Shown: positions 48,277 to 56,714, counted from the stretch's first letter. The stretch: 64,000 bases of DNA from G965276765 sp965276825 (GCA_965276825.1 OZ255630.1:2170001-2234000); one strand, 5' to 3'. The notes: a model not told the origin generated them from the sequence alone. Made by a program: numbers and translations.

Positions 48277-48328
48277 GTGACGGTGACGGTGACGGTGAGG
48301 GTGGGGTGAGGGTGAGGGTGAGGGTGGA
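48277..48328 (+). repeat. G-rich tandem repeat upstream of the relaxase
   Basis: Three GTGACG-type units pass into GGGTGGGG and then three GGGTGA units. The plus strand has at least four runs of three or more G separated by TGA, a G-quadruplex motif. It lies between the relaxase start and the excisionase, where an origin of transfer or replication control region is expected. Confidence 0.7.
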
Positions 48329-48474
48329 CCTACAAAGTGAGTGATGGATGGGACCGGTCAATAGGGTGGACCGCTCGGTGGTGACCTTGTAGAGGGCCGT
48401 CAAGCATCAGCTGCTGGAGACCAAGCCGCCAGGCCTCGCAGACAGAGACCGATTACGACACTGGAGACGAACCC

Positions 48475-48678
48475 ATGGCCAGCACCGACACCCTTCCGCA
48501 GCTCCTCACCATCGACCAGCTCGCGTAGCAGCTCGGCATCACCGTCCGCCACGTCCGCCGGCTCATAGCCGAACGGCGTGTGCCGTACCTGAAGGTCGGC
48601 AAGCTCGTCCACTTCGACCCCGCCGAGATCGCGGGCTGGCTCGACGAAGCTCGCGTCCGTCGCGCGAGGTCGCGGTAG
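48475..48678 (+). pseudogene. Excisionase/MerR-like HTH with amber codon 18
   Basis: The ATG at 48475 has GGAGA eight bases upstream. The frame of 68 codons reads TDTLPQLLTIDQLA, then TAG (48526-48528), then QLGITVRHVRRLIAERRVPY, KVGKLVHFDPAEIAGWL and DEARVRRARSR. This is the small HTH_17-type excisionase found next to actinobacterial integrases. A Glu codon GAG changed to TAG by one substitution would explain it. Without suppression it yields only 17 residues. Confidence 0.8.
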
Positions 48679-48826
48679 CGGTGCCGTCTCAGCCGAGCAG
48701 TACCGTGACGCGAGCCATCGCCGACCTGACCACCGTGCTCGGCCCTCTCACCGCTGCTCGCCCCGCCGCACCCAGCCGGCGTGACGGGGCGAGCGTGCAG
48801 GTCCCCGGCCACCGAGGAGGTCGACG

Positions 48827-49640
48827 ATGACCACCAGACGACGACAGTTCGGACGGATCCGAAAGCTCCCCTCCGGCCGCTACCAAGCGAGATACCCCAA
48901 CGGGATCGGCAGGGACCTGGCCGCACCGACCACCTTCCCCACCGAGGCCGACGCGGCCGTGTTGTCGCGGGTCCAGACCGACATGGAGCGCGGCGAGTGC
49001 CGCGACCCGCGCCTCGGGCTCGTCACCTTCGCCGCCTGGGTGAGTGGCTCACCGCCAACCCGGCCAAGCGCTCGACCACGCTGGCCCGGGACCGGGTCGT
49101 GCTCAAGACCCACCTCATCCCATCGCTCGGCGCCCGGCCCCTCGCCTCGATCACCCCGGCTCACGTCAAGGGCTGCGTCGACGCCATGGGCGCCAAGCTG
49201 GCACCCACCACGGTGCTGACCAACCTCGGGGTGCTCAAGGCGGTCACGAACGCGGCGATCGACGCCGACCTGTTGGCCCGCTCCCCGGTACGCAACCTGC
49301 GCCTGTCCAGCGGGCCGCCTCGCCGGCGCCCGACCCTCACCCCCGGCGAGCTGTCGCATCTGGCCGAGGCCATGCCACCGACCTTCAGGGCCTTGGTGCT
49401 GACCGCCGGTCTCCTCGGGCTGCGCTGGTCGGAGGCAGCAGGGCTGCGGGTGCGAGACGTCGACTTCCTGCATCGGGCCATCCCCGTGCACCAGACCCTC
49501 GCCGAGGTCGGAGGGATCGTCGAGGTCGCCCCCACCAAGTCCCGCGCTTCGAGGCGCACGCTGAGCGCGCCGCCGTTCCTGATCGACGAGCTGGAAGTCG
49601 ACCTACAGCACGCCGACTACGCCCCCCGCACCCGAGTCGG
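48827..49640 (+). pseudogene. Tyrosine integrase, frameshifted and C-terminally truncated
   Basis: The N-terminus (RRRQFGRIRKLPSGRYQARY, GRDLAAPTTFPTEADAAV) is the usual Arm-DNA-binding domain. Near 49038 the frame shifts and continues GEWLTANPAKRSTTLARD, the core-binding domain, and the start of the catalytic domain with LTAGLLGLRWSEAAGLRVRD (catalytic Arg). Homology stops near 49640, before the HxLRH box and the catalytic Tyr, which are missing. In their place lies a His-rich gene on the other strand. The integrase cannot be active. Confidence 0.85.
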
Positions 49641-49797
49641 GGGCTTCGGCTACTGGACACTCGTCCCAATGGCCGTCGTGTTCGACATGGCGATGCCCGT
49701 CGTGCAGATAGTCAGTGTGGTCGTTGTGTTGAACTGCCTCGTGTCCGCAGCCCGGACCGTGACGGTGCTCGTGCTCATCGTGCGCTACATGTTCCAT
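49603..49797 (-). CDS. Small His-rich metal-binding protein
   Basis: About 64 residues from the ATG at 49797. HDEHEHRHGPGCGHEAVQH and TDYLHDGHRHVEHDGHWDE contain around 17 His, two Cys and many acidic residues. Short proteins with this GCGH-x-AV-x-H...DY-x-HDGHRH pattern are widespread in actinobacteria and probably bind zinc. It lies antisense at the place where integrase homology breaks off, so it may have arrived with the insertion that truncated the integrase. The last 15 residues may read into integrase sequence. Confidence 0.68.
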   Translation of the reverse strand: MEHVAHDEHEHRHGPGCGHEAVQHNDHTDYLHDGHRHVEHDGHWDECPVAEAPDSGAGGVVGVL

Positions 49798-49829
49798 GAG
49801 GGTCTTATGCCCACCCTGCGACCCCATGA

Positions 49830-50382
49830 CCCGTGCCGGGCTGCCTGTGGTCCGTCGAGGTGGAGCTGGCCGCGACCAACCGTGGCGAGCTGCACTCGTG
49901 GGCTGTGGGGGAAACCCTCGGACCGGAGAGCGATCGGCCTACCCTCCCGATCCCCCCGGCTTGCCTATCCAGGTAGATCCGCCTCGGGCCACTGCGCGGA
50001 CACATCGATCTCCCGTGCCAGATGCGTGCCATACGGAGCGGGCAGGTGGGGGGCACGACTGGTCAGCTCCGGTCACCGGCAGCACCCCCTCACCAGGTCT
50101 TTCGTGGAGACACGCTGGTCAGGCATAAGCCAATCATCACCTCCCACACGTCGGGGTCGTCCACGTGCGTGCTTGTAGCTCTCCCGCCTTGAAGTCGCCA
50201 CCAAGCGACTCACTCAACTCAGGCTCCCCACGGCCCTTGCCGGGGGGCATGCCATCCGTGTGCCATCCCCAAAGGCACGCAACGGTCGCCGAGGGTCATC
50301 AGCGGTCGCTCGGCCCCTCGGCAGCCCGAGGCTGCCGTAGCCGTCTGACCAGCACAGTTGCCGGTTCTGGCTGGTCAGCGGC
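49830..50382. other. Degraded sequence beside the tRNA
   Basis: About 550 bases without a complete gene. On the minus strand a short stretch (about 49960-50060) reads THLAREIDVSAQWPEADLPG and then stops, good coding character but with frameshifts upstream, so it is a fragment of an unidentified gene. The final 100 bases before the tRNA hold inverted GC-rich sequence. Confidence 0.45.
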
Positions 50383-50459
50383 TGGTGGAGGTGATGGGAC
50401 TTGAACCCACGACTTCTACGTTGCGAACGTAGCGCTCTACCGGGCTGAGCTACACCCCC
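50383..50459 (-). tRNA. tRNA-Ala (anticodon CGC)
   Basis: A 77-base gene with encoded CCA. The acceptor stem GGGGGTG pairs with CACCTCC and includes the G3:U70 pair that identifies alanine tRNAs. The D-loop region is TAGCTCAGCCCGGTAGAGC, the anticodon stem is CTACG/CGTAG around TTCGCAA (anticodon CGC, reads GCG), and the T-arm GTGGGTTCAAGTCCCAT is standard. The 3' half is duplicated at 40194-40238 as the other end of an integrative element. Confidence 0.95.
50385..50429. repeat. attR-like 45-bp repeat within tRNA-Ala
   Basis: Identical to 40194-40238. It covers the tRNA from the anticodon loop to near the 3' end, the classic attachment segment of tRNA-targeting integrases. Confidence 0.93.
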
Positions 50460-50495
50460 GAGGGAGAGAGGAGACTACCGCACGCTGCCAGCGGG

Positions 50496-51173
50496 TCACC
50501 CCGGCTGCGGGTCGGGGGGTGGCGGCGCGACCGCCTCGACTGCGGTGCGGACCTCGAGCGCATCGCGCAGGCGGGCCTGGAGGACGGTGGTGGTCAGATC
50601 GCTCCTGGTCCGCTCGAGCACGGCGCGCAGCGCGTCGGCGCTGCGGCGCAGGCCGCCGGTGACGGCGTCGGGGTAGTCGACGCCGACGAGGAGCTCGTAC
50701 ACGTCCTCCATGGAGGCGAGGAGGTCATCGGCCACGACGATCTCGCCGTCCCTGAGCCGGTCGAGCAGATGCCGGCGCAGCTCCGAGGCGGCCTCACCCA
50801 GCCCGTTGAGCCATGCCGGGACTCCGACCGCGATGGCCGCCGGCCCGGGCAGCGGCTCGCCGGCGATGAGCGCACGGGTGAGCAGCGCCTCGGCGAACTC
50901 TTTCTCCGCGTCGTGGAGGAACCCGGCGTGGAAGACCGACGGGTGGGGCTCGAGCGCGGCCTGGGCCTCGCGCAGTGCGTGCTCGCAGTTCGCGATCAGC
51001 GTCTCCACCCTGGCCGGGTCGCGGCGGTGGATGGCCCGGATGGCGCTGCCGGCGGCGCGGACGGTGCGGCGGCACGCGGCCAGACCGGTCTCCCTGGCCT
51101 CGTTGACCTGGCCGAGCTGGTTGCGCACCTCGTCGAGGAGACCCACGAGCTCCGGTCGGCCAGCGGGGGCCAC
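50496..51173 (-). CDS. Translin/TRAX-family protein
   Basis: 225 residues, GTG start at 51173. The sequence follows the translin family pattern: IHRRDPARVETLI, HAGFLHDAEKEFAEALLTRA (the E-x2-E pair that in TRAX is catalytic), VGVPAWLNGLGEAASELRRH, LLDRLRDGEIVVADDLLASM, VDYPDAVTGGLRRSADALRA and ERTRSDLT. Translins are all-helical nucleic-acid-binding proteins of eukaryotes and archaea that assemble into octamers; TRAX subunits are RNases. A bacterial member beside molybdenum-cofactor genes is unusual. RNA binding or cleavage is inference. Confidence 0.72.
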   Translation of the reverse strand: MAPAGRPELVGLLDEVRNQLGQVNEARETGLAACRRTVRAAGSAIRAIHRRDPARVETLIANCEHALREAQAALEPHPSVFHAGFLHDAEKEFAEALLTRALIAGEPLPGPAAIAVGVPAWLNGLGEAASELRRHLLDRLRDGEIVVADDLLASMEDVYELLVGVDYPDAVTGGLRRSADALRAVLERTRSDLTTTVLQARLRDALEVRTAVEAVAPPPPDPQPG

Positions 51174-51185
51174 GGCGAGGACCGG

Positions 51186-51803
51186 TTAGTTGGAGGCGGC
51201 TCGCCGGAGGGCGAGATCGCCGTAGTCGCCGGCGAGGGCGTAGGCCGCCGGCATGGCCGAACGGGACGGCAGCCGTCGCGGCGCTGTCCGGCCACGGGCC
51301 AGCTGCGGCTGGTGGAGGACCCGGAGCTTGACCTGCCGTTCGGCGGCCAGGTTGCGGAGCCGCACGAGCAGCGCGATGTAGCCACCGAAGGCGACGTCGG
51401 ACAGCAGCTGCAGGTAGATCGCCGTGCGTGCGCCGGTGGCGACCGCGGCCACCAGGGTGGCGACGACGGCGACCACCAGGACGAACAACACGTCCCTCCT
51501 GCGCCGTTGGGTCTGGCGCCGGCGGGCGGCGCTGGTCAGTGCGGCCCCCGAGGTCATGGCCACGGGGCGGCCCACCGCCACCGGAGCGGGACGGGTCCCC
51601 ATCCGGGCGGCGAGCGGGATCGGGCCCTCGGTGGGCACCCGCAGCCGGTTGGCCGCGGCGAGGGTGCCGGGGGCGGCCCGCTCGAGCACGTGGAGATGAC
51701 GGTGGAAGAGCCCCACCGAATCTCCGAACGAGCCCTGCGACCTGGATCGGAGCCAGAAGACCAACACGGCACCCCAGGCCAGGGCGAGGACCATTAGCAC
51801 CAC
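51186..51803 (-). CDS. Two-segment membrane protein, unknown function
   Basis: About 205 residues from a GTG at 51803, with GAGGAG upstream. An N-terminal membrane helix (VVLMVLALAWGAVLVFWL) is followed by a cytoplasmic linker (FGDSVGLFHRHLHVLERAAP) and a central hydrophobic pair (VLFVLVVAVVATLVAAVATG, IYLQLLSDVAFGGYIALLV). Proteins of this layout are common and uncharacterised in actinobacteria. It precedes the translin-like gene by 12 bases on the same strand, so the two are probably cotranscribed. Confidence 0.72.
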   Translation of the reverse strand: MVLMVLALAWGAVLVFWLRSRSQGSFGDSVGLFHRHLHVLERAAPGTLAAANRLRVPTEGPIPLAARMGTRPAPVAVGRPVAMTSGAALTSAARRRQTQRRRRDVLFVLVVAVVATLVAAVATGARTAIYLQLLSDVAFGGYIALLVRLRNLAAERQVKLRVLHQPQLARGRTAPRRLPSRSAMPAAYALAGDYGDLALRRAASN

Positions 51804-52083
51804 GGTCGTCAAGCTCCTCGGCCTACCTTTGCGTGACAGGGACCGTAGCCCTGGCCTGCGCCGACCTGGTGGATGACCGGGGCGACGCGACCGAAACGGT
51901 CCGGATGCGGATGGTGCGGGCGGTGCTTGAATTGCCAGCAAACGCTAGCCCGTCACCTCTTCGACCGCCACAGGACACCCCGAATTCGACCGTGACCAGG
52001 GAGGACACTCACGGGTCCCGCGGACACTGTCGCGTCCGGTAGGCGGGCTGCCACCGAGGGCGGGCGGCCTCCTCCGGACGAGT

Positions 52084-52722
52084 TCAGTCGAGCTCGCCGG
52101 CGTCGCCCCGGGACTCGTTGAGGAGGCCGTCGATCCGGTCGTCGAGGTCGCCGCCGGCCGGATCGGTCGCGGCCAGCTGGCCGGTCGCCGCGGCGCGGTC
52201 GTCAGGGAGGGGCGGCGTGTTGACGAGGGGCGCGTCGAGCGATCCGGGCGGGCGGCGCCAGACCCCGCTGCGACCGCCGGTCTTCTCCCAGAGGGCCAGC
52301 TCGCCGAGCACCATCGAGCGGTCGGCCGACTTGCACATGTCGTAGATGGTGAGACCGGCGACGGCGCAGGCGGTCATGGCCTCCATCTCGACCCCCGTGC
52401 GGTCGACCGTCTCGACGTGGGCCTCGACCTCGACCCACGTGTCGGTGATGTCGAAGTTGATGGCCACGGACCCGACCAGGAGCGGATGGCAGAGGGGGAT
52501 CAGGTCGGCGGTGCGCTTGGCCGCCTGGATGCCGGCGATGCGCGCCGCGCCGAGCACGTCACCCTTCGACATGGCGTTGCTCGCCACCTTGGAGGTGGTC
52601 TCCCCCCGCATGAAGACCTTGAGCCGGGCGATGGCCCGCCGATGGGTCGCCTCCTTGGGGGTGACATCCACCATCCGGGCCCGGCCCAGTGGATCGATGT
52701 GGGTCAGACCTCGATCAGACAT
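52084..52722 (-). CDS. moaC: Cyclic pyranopterin monophosphate synthase MoaC
   Basis: 212 residues. MoaC acts with MoaA to make cyclic pyranopterin monophosphate, the first stage of molybdenum cofactor synthesis. DPLGRARMVDVTPKEATHR near residue 10, GIQAAKRTADLIPLCHPLL near 65, VEAHVETVDRTGVEMEAMTA near 95 and KSADRSMVLGELALWEKTGG near 125 are the conserved blocks. It is about 50 residues longer than usual MoaC because of an acidic, Pro-rich C-terminal tail. MoaA lies just upstream on the same strand. Confidence 0.95.
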   Translation of the reverse strand: MSDRGLTHIDPLGRARMVDVTPKEATHRRAIARLKVFMRGETTSKVASNAMSKGDVLGAARIAGIQAAKRTADLIPLCHPLLVGSVAINFDITDTWVEVEAHVETVDRTGVEMEAMTACAVAGLTIYDMCKSADRSMVLGELALWEKTGGRSGVWRRPPGSLDAPLVNTPPLPDDRAAATGQLAATDPAGGDLDDRIDGLLNESRGDAGELD

Positions 52723-52790
52723 GCGAGCGATCCTACGACGTGTGGTCGCGGCCTGATCCCCGGCGACGGTGTCCGGGGTCGGCCCAGGCG

Positions 52791-53801
52791 TCAGCCGCCG
52801 ATCTGGCTCATCGACCGGTCGGGACGGATGAAGTGGACCTGCCCGATCGAGTGGCCCGCCCACTTGCGGCCGACCTCGGCCTCGATGGCCGCAGCCAGGT
52901 CGTCGTCGCTCCCGGGGCCGTTGCCGTCTCCACCCCGGAGCACAGCTCGGAGGTCGGTCTCCCGCACGGAGAACAGGCAGTTGCGCAACTGACCCTCGGC
53001 GGTCAGGCGGATCCGGTCGCAGGTTGCGCAGAACGGTCGAGTCACGCTGGCGATCACCCCGACCCGGCCGCCACCGTCGACGTAGCGGTAGCGCTCGGCG
53101 GGCTCGGTGCCGTCGACCGCCCCGCCGCCCTCGACCTCGACCGGCCAGCGCTCCGAGATGGCCGCGAGGATCTCCGAGGCGGGCACCACCCGGTCCGCAG
53201 CCCACGTCCCGCCGCCGTCGAGCGGCATCCACTCGATGAAGCGGACCTCGACGCCGCGCTCCCGGCCGAAGGCGGCGAAGTCGACCACCTCGTCGTCGTT
53301 GACGCCGCGCACCAGCACGCAGTTGAGCTTCACCGGCGCGAGACCCTCGGCGACCGCGGTGTCGATGCCGTCGATCACCCGGTGCAATGCGTCGCGTCCG
53401 GTGATGGCGGCGAACCGGTCGGGCCGCAGCGAGTCGAGCGACACGTTGACCCGGCCGAGGCCGGCCCGCCGCAGCTCGCCGGCCAGCAGCCCGAGGGTGG
53501 CGCCGTTGGTGGTCATCGACAACTCGACGCCGAGGGCCGAGAGGCGTTCCACCAGCAGCGGCAGGTGGGCCCGGACGGTCGGCTCGCCGCCGGTCAACCG
53601 GATGCTCTCGAACCCCCAGCGCTCGACGCACACCCGGGCGATGCGCTCGATCTCCTCGAAGCTGAGCAGCTCCGATCGGTCGAGCCACTGCATCCCCTCC
53701 TCGGGCATGCAGTAGGTGCACCGGAAGTTGCACCGGTCGGTGATCGAGATCCGCAGGTCGCGGACGGTGCGACGGTGGGGATCGACGAGGGGGATGCTCA
53801 C
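52791..53801 (-). CDS. moaA: GTP 3',8-cyclase MoaA
   Basis: 336-residue radical SAM enzyme. The first [4Fe-4S] site is CNFRCTYC (residues 23-30), the GGEP motif follows in RLTGGEPTVR near 70, the second cluster site is FCATCDRIRLTAEGQLRNC near 265, and the required C-terminal Gly-Gly ends the protein. It converts GTP to 3',8-cyclo-GTP for MoaC. No moaD or moaE is present in this window. Confidence 0.97.
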   Translation of the reverse strand: MSIPLVDPHRRTVRDLRISITDRCNFRCTYCMPEEGMQWLDRSELLSFEEIERIARVCVERWGFESIRLTGGEPTVRAHLPLLVERLSALGVELSMTTNGATLGLLAGELRRAGLGRVNVSLDSLRPDRFAAITGRDALHRVIDGIDTAVAEGLAPVKLNCVLVRGVNDDEVVDFAAFGRERGVEVRFIEWMPLDGGGTWAADRVVPASEILAAISERWPVEVEGGGAVDGTEPAERYRYVDGGGRVGVIASVTRPFCATCDRIRLTAEGQLRNCLFSVRETDLRAVLRGGDGNGPGSDDDLAAAIEAEVGRKWAGHSIGQVHFIRPDRSMSQIGG

Positions 53802-53974
53802 GTGCTCACCCTACCGACGGGTCCCTCGCTCTCCCCCCGGCCCCGGTCGTGGTTGGCACCAGCGAGGCCGCTGCCCCTCCTGGGCCTCGTACCTGCGGGG
53901 CCCGGTGGTGATGACCTCTCGGCACCGTCGGGACCTCGGACGGTAGACCGCGTCAGGCGCCGTCGAGCGTCCGC

Positions 53975-53997
53975 AAAAAAAACTCACCCGCAGGGCG
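53975..53997 (-). terminator. Likely intrinsic terminator after moeA
   Basis: On the minus strand, directly after the moeA stop, a short stem (CGCCC-TGC-GGGTG, with one G-U pair) is followed by GAG and eight T. The T-run is the longest in this GC-rich block. Confidence 0.6.
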
Positions 53998-55209
53998 TCA
54001 GAGGAGCAGGGCGTCGACCTCGGCGCCGGCGTCGATCCCGGGCCCGGGCCCGACGACGGCCAGGGCGCCGGCGAGGGCCATGGGCCACAGCAGGTTGGAG
54101 CCCTGGCCGCCGGCCGAGCGGACGTGGACGCGCCCGTCGCCGGCGAAGGCGGCGGTGACCCGCACGAAGGTGATGCGGTCGTCGGGGGGCCGGCGGATGG
54201 CGTCGTCGGCCACGGCGCGCACCGGGGCGCGCCCGAGGGTGGCGTCGGGGTGGCCGGCGAGACGGCGCAGGCCGGGCCGGGCCAGGAGCTCGTAGCTGAC
54301 CATCGAGGAGACCGGGTTGCCCGGCAGGCCGAAGACGGGCGTGGTGCCGATCACGCCGAAGGCGAAGGGCTTGGCCGGGCGGATGGCGATCTGCATCCAG
54401 GCCATGGCCGCCCGCTCGTCGAGGATCTTCTTGACGAAGTCGTAGTCGCCCATGGAGACGCCGCCGCTCGTGAGCACGGCGTCGCAGCGCGCCGCGCCGT
54501 CGTCGATGCGCGCCGCGATGTCGGCCTCGACGTCGCGGGCGATGCCGAGGTCGACGGGGCGGAAGCCGTCGCGGGCCAGCAGGGCGAGCAGCGTGGTGCG
54601 GTTGGCGTCTCGGATCTGGCCGGGACCGAGGGGGCCCCCGTCGTCGACCAGCTCGTCGCCGGTCGACAGGACGCCGACCACGGGCGCCGGCGTCACGGTC
54701 ACGCGGCGACGGCCGACGCTGGCCAGCACGCCGAGGTGGCCGGCGCCGAGCACGGTGCCGGGGGCGAAGACCGGCTGGCCGGTCGCCAGGTCCTCGCCGG
54801 CGGGCCGGATGTGGGCGCCGACGTCGACCGCCGCGAGGATCTCGACGTCGTCGCCGGCCGGTCTCGACGTCTCGACGATGGCGACGCTGTCGGCGCCGGG
54901 AGGGAACGGCGCGCCGGTCATGATCCGGATGGCCTCGCCGGCCCCGACGGGCTGGTCGGCGGCCGCTCCGGCGGCGACGGTGCCCACGACGGTCAGGCGG
55001 ACGGGATGCTCAGGGGCCGCCGCCTCGAGGTCGGCGGCCCGCACGGCGAAGCCGTCCATGGCGCTCGACGCGAACGGCGGGATCGGCTCGTCGGCCTCGA
55101 TCGCCTCGGCGAGCACCAGTCCGAGGGCCTCGGCCAGGTCGACCTCGGCGGTCGGCCGTGGCCGGCAGCCTTCGACGACCCGGGCGCGCGCCTCGTCGAG
55201 GGTGATCAC
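53998..55209 (-). CDS. moeA: Molybdopterin molybdenumtransferase MoeA
   Basis: 403 residues. MoeA inserts molybdate into adenylated molybdopterin. Motifs: SSAMDGFAVRAADL near residue 48, IMTGAPFPPGADSVAIVE near 95, VGVLSTGDELV near 178, SGGVSMGDYDFVKKIL near 245 and GLPGNPVSSMVSYELL near 293. Located 13 bases after galU and followed by a probable terminator, so galU-moeA may be a transcription unit. An adjacent mogA/moaB-type gene is not seen. Confidence 0.96.
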   Translation of the reverse strand: MITLDEARARVVEGCRPRPTAEVDLAEALGLVLAEAIEADEPIPPFASSAMDGFAVRAADLEAAAPEHPVRLTVVGTVAAGAAADQPVGAGEAIRIMTGAPFPPGADSVAIVETSRPAGDDVEILAAVDVGAHIRPAGEDLATGQPVFAPGTVLGAGHLGVLASVGRRRVTVTPAPVVGVLSTGDELVDDGGPLGPGQIRDANRTTLLALLARDGFRPVDLGIARDVEADIAARIDDGAARCDAVLTSGGVSMGDYDFVKKILDERAAMAWMQIAIRPAKPFAFGVIGTTPVFGLPGNPVSSMVSYELLARPGLRRLAGHPDATLGRAPVRAVADDAIRRPPDDRITFVRVTAAFAGDGRVHVRSAGGQGSNLLWPMALAGALAVVGPGPGIDAGAEVDALLL

Positions 55210-55222
55210 CCCGCGCTCGACA

Positions 55223-56107
55223 TCAGGCCTCGAGCTCGGGGCGGAGACGCTCGATCAGGTACGCCTTGAAGTCGGGGCCGAGGTCCTCGCGCTCGAGGGC
55301 CAGCTCGACCGTGGCCCGGAGGTAGTCGAGCTTGTTGCCCACGTCGAAGCGACCCTCGACGAAGGTCCAGCCGTAGACGACCTGGGTGGCGAGCAGGGCC
55401 TTGATGGAGTCGGTCAACTGGATCTCGTCGCCCTTGCCCGGCTTGGTCTCGGCGATGGCGTCGAAGATCTCGGGGGTGAAGACGTAGCGCCCCATGACGG
55501 CCAGGTTGGAGGGAGCCTCCTCGGGGCTCGGCTTCTCGACGATGTCGAGCAGCCGGACCAGGTTCTCGGACTCGGGGTCGACGCGGGCGCATCCGTAGGA
55601 GGAGATCTCGGCGGGCGCCACCTCCCGGAGGGCGATGACCGACCGGCCGTGGCTGTCGAAGGCGCTGAGCATGTCCGAGAGCACCCCGGAGCGCTCGTGC
55701 ATGATGTCGTCGCCGAGCATGACGGCGAAGGGCTCGTCGCCCACGTGGCCCCTCGCCACGCCGACGGCGTGGCCGAGGCCGCGGGGCTCGCCCTGGCGCA
55801 CGTAGTGGATGTCGGCCATGTCGGCGATGGCCCGCATCTGCTCCAGCTCCTCGAACTTGCCGCCCCGCTCGAGGTGGTACTCCAGCTCGAACGACCGGTC
55901 GAAGTGGTCCTCGAGGCTGCGCTTGCCCCGTCCGGTGATGATGAGGATGTCGGTGATGCCGGCGCTGACCGCCTCCTCCACCACGTACTGGATGGCCGGC
56001 TTGTCGACGAGGGCCAGCATCTCCTTGGGCTGCGCCTTGGTGGCCGGCAGGAAGCGGGTGCCGAGACCGGCCGCCGGGATGACCGCCTTCTTGACTGCGC
56101 TCGTCAT
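55223..56107 (-). CDS. galU: UTP-glucose-1-phosphate uridylyltransferase GalU
   Basis: 294 residues. GalU makes UDP-glucose for cell-envelope glycans. The nucleotide-binding signature AAGLGTRFLPATKAQPKEML is at residues 13-32; IQYVVEEAVSAGITDILIIT, MLGDDIMHE near 155 and the C-terminal FVEGRFDVGNKLDYLRAT complete the family pattern. The start ATG lies 107 bases from the divergent FmdB-like gene. Confidence 0.96.
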   Translation of the reverse strand: MTSAVKKAVIPAAGLGTRFLPATKAQPKEMLALVDKPAIQYVVEEAVSAGITDILIITGRGKRSLEDHFDRSFELEYHLERGGKFEELEQMRAIADMADIHYVRQGEPRGLGHAVGVARGHVGDEPFAVMLGDDIMHERSGVLSDMLSAFDSHGRSVIALREVAPAEISSYGCARVDPESENLVRLLDIVEKPSPEEAPSNLAVMGRYVFTPEIFDAIAETKPGKGDEIQLTDSIKALLATQVVYGWTFVEGRFDVGNKLDYLRATVELALEREDLGPDFKAYLIERLRPELEA

Positions 56108-56214
56108 AGGTCCTCATCCTTCCACGTCGGTACACTTGGCAGTCCCGGATCGCGAGTGCCAGCCGGCATCCGGTCCCCCAGGCTCGACGATCGTTCTGTG
56201 AGGAAGCTGAGCAG

Positions 56215-56703
56215 ATGCCCACCTACGAGTACGCCTGCAAGTCGTGCGGTCAGCACGTCGAGGCGGTCCAGTCGTTCACCGACGATGCGCTGACGGTCTG
56301 CCCGAACTGCGGCGGGGTGCTCAGGAAGGTCTTCGGCAGCATCGGCATCTCGTTCAAGGGCAGCGGCTTCTACAAGAACGACAGCCGGTCATCGGCGTCG
56401 AAGTCGTCCTCGTCGGAGGGCGGCTCGGGCGACACGTCTCCATCGCCGAAGTCGGACGACGGGTCGAAGTCGGACAACGGGTCGAAATCGGACAGCGGCT
56501 CCAAGTCGGACAGCGGATCGCCGAAGTCGGACAGCGGGTCGAAGTCAGACAGCGGGTCGAAGGCGGACAGCGGGTCGTCGAAGTCCGGCTCCGGGTCGTC
56601 CAGGTCGGACAACGGCCCCAAGTCGGACCGGGGGTCGTCGAAGTCGGACCGGGGGTCGTCCAGGTCGGGCACGTCGAGCGCCGCCTCGGCCGCGGCGTCC
56701 TAG
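56215..56703 (+). CDS. FmdB-type zinc ribbon protein with long Ser/Lys/Asp repeat tail
   Basis: 162 residues. The first 50 form the FmdB/CxxC_CXXC regulatory zinc ribbon: MPTYEYACKSCGQHVEAVQ then VCPNCGGVLRKVFG, with two C-x2-C pairs. From residue 60 on, the protein is a low-complexity tail built from SKSDSG-like units (SGSKSDSG, SGSPKSDSG, SDRGSSKSDRG) that make up nearly two thirds of it. FmdB proteins are usually 70-110 residues. The tail is charged and disordered. An MTA phosphorylase gene starts 12 bases later. Confidence 0.88.
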   Translation: MPTYEYACKSCGQHVEAVQSFTDDALTVCPNCGGVLRKVFGSIGISFKGSGFYKNDSRSSASKSSSSEGGSGDTSPSPKSDDGSKSDNGSKSDSGSKSDSGSPKSDSGSKSDSGSKADSGSSKSGSGSSRSDNGPKSDRGSSKSDRGSSRSGTSSAASAAAS

Positions 56704-56714
56704 CGCCGGCGCCG

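Noticed and set aside
48277..48328. CRISPR-like repeat array
   Set aside because: Units are 6 bases without unique spacers and no cas genes are near.
52698..53733. MoaC as part of a long fused protein with the upstream reading frame
   Set aside because: The extra N-terminal 330 residues are moaA read in a wrong frame; the ATG at 52722 begins the MoaC fold.
54124..56293. Long plus-strand open frames over the moeA-galU region
   Set aside because: Shadows of moeA and galU; composition of reverse-complement GC-rich coding DNA.
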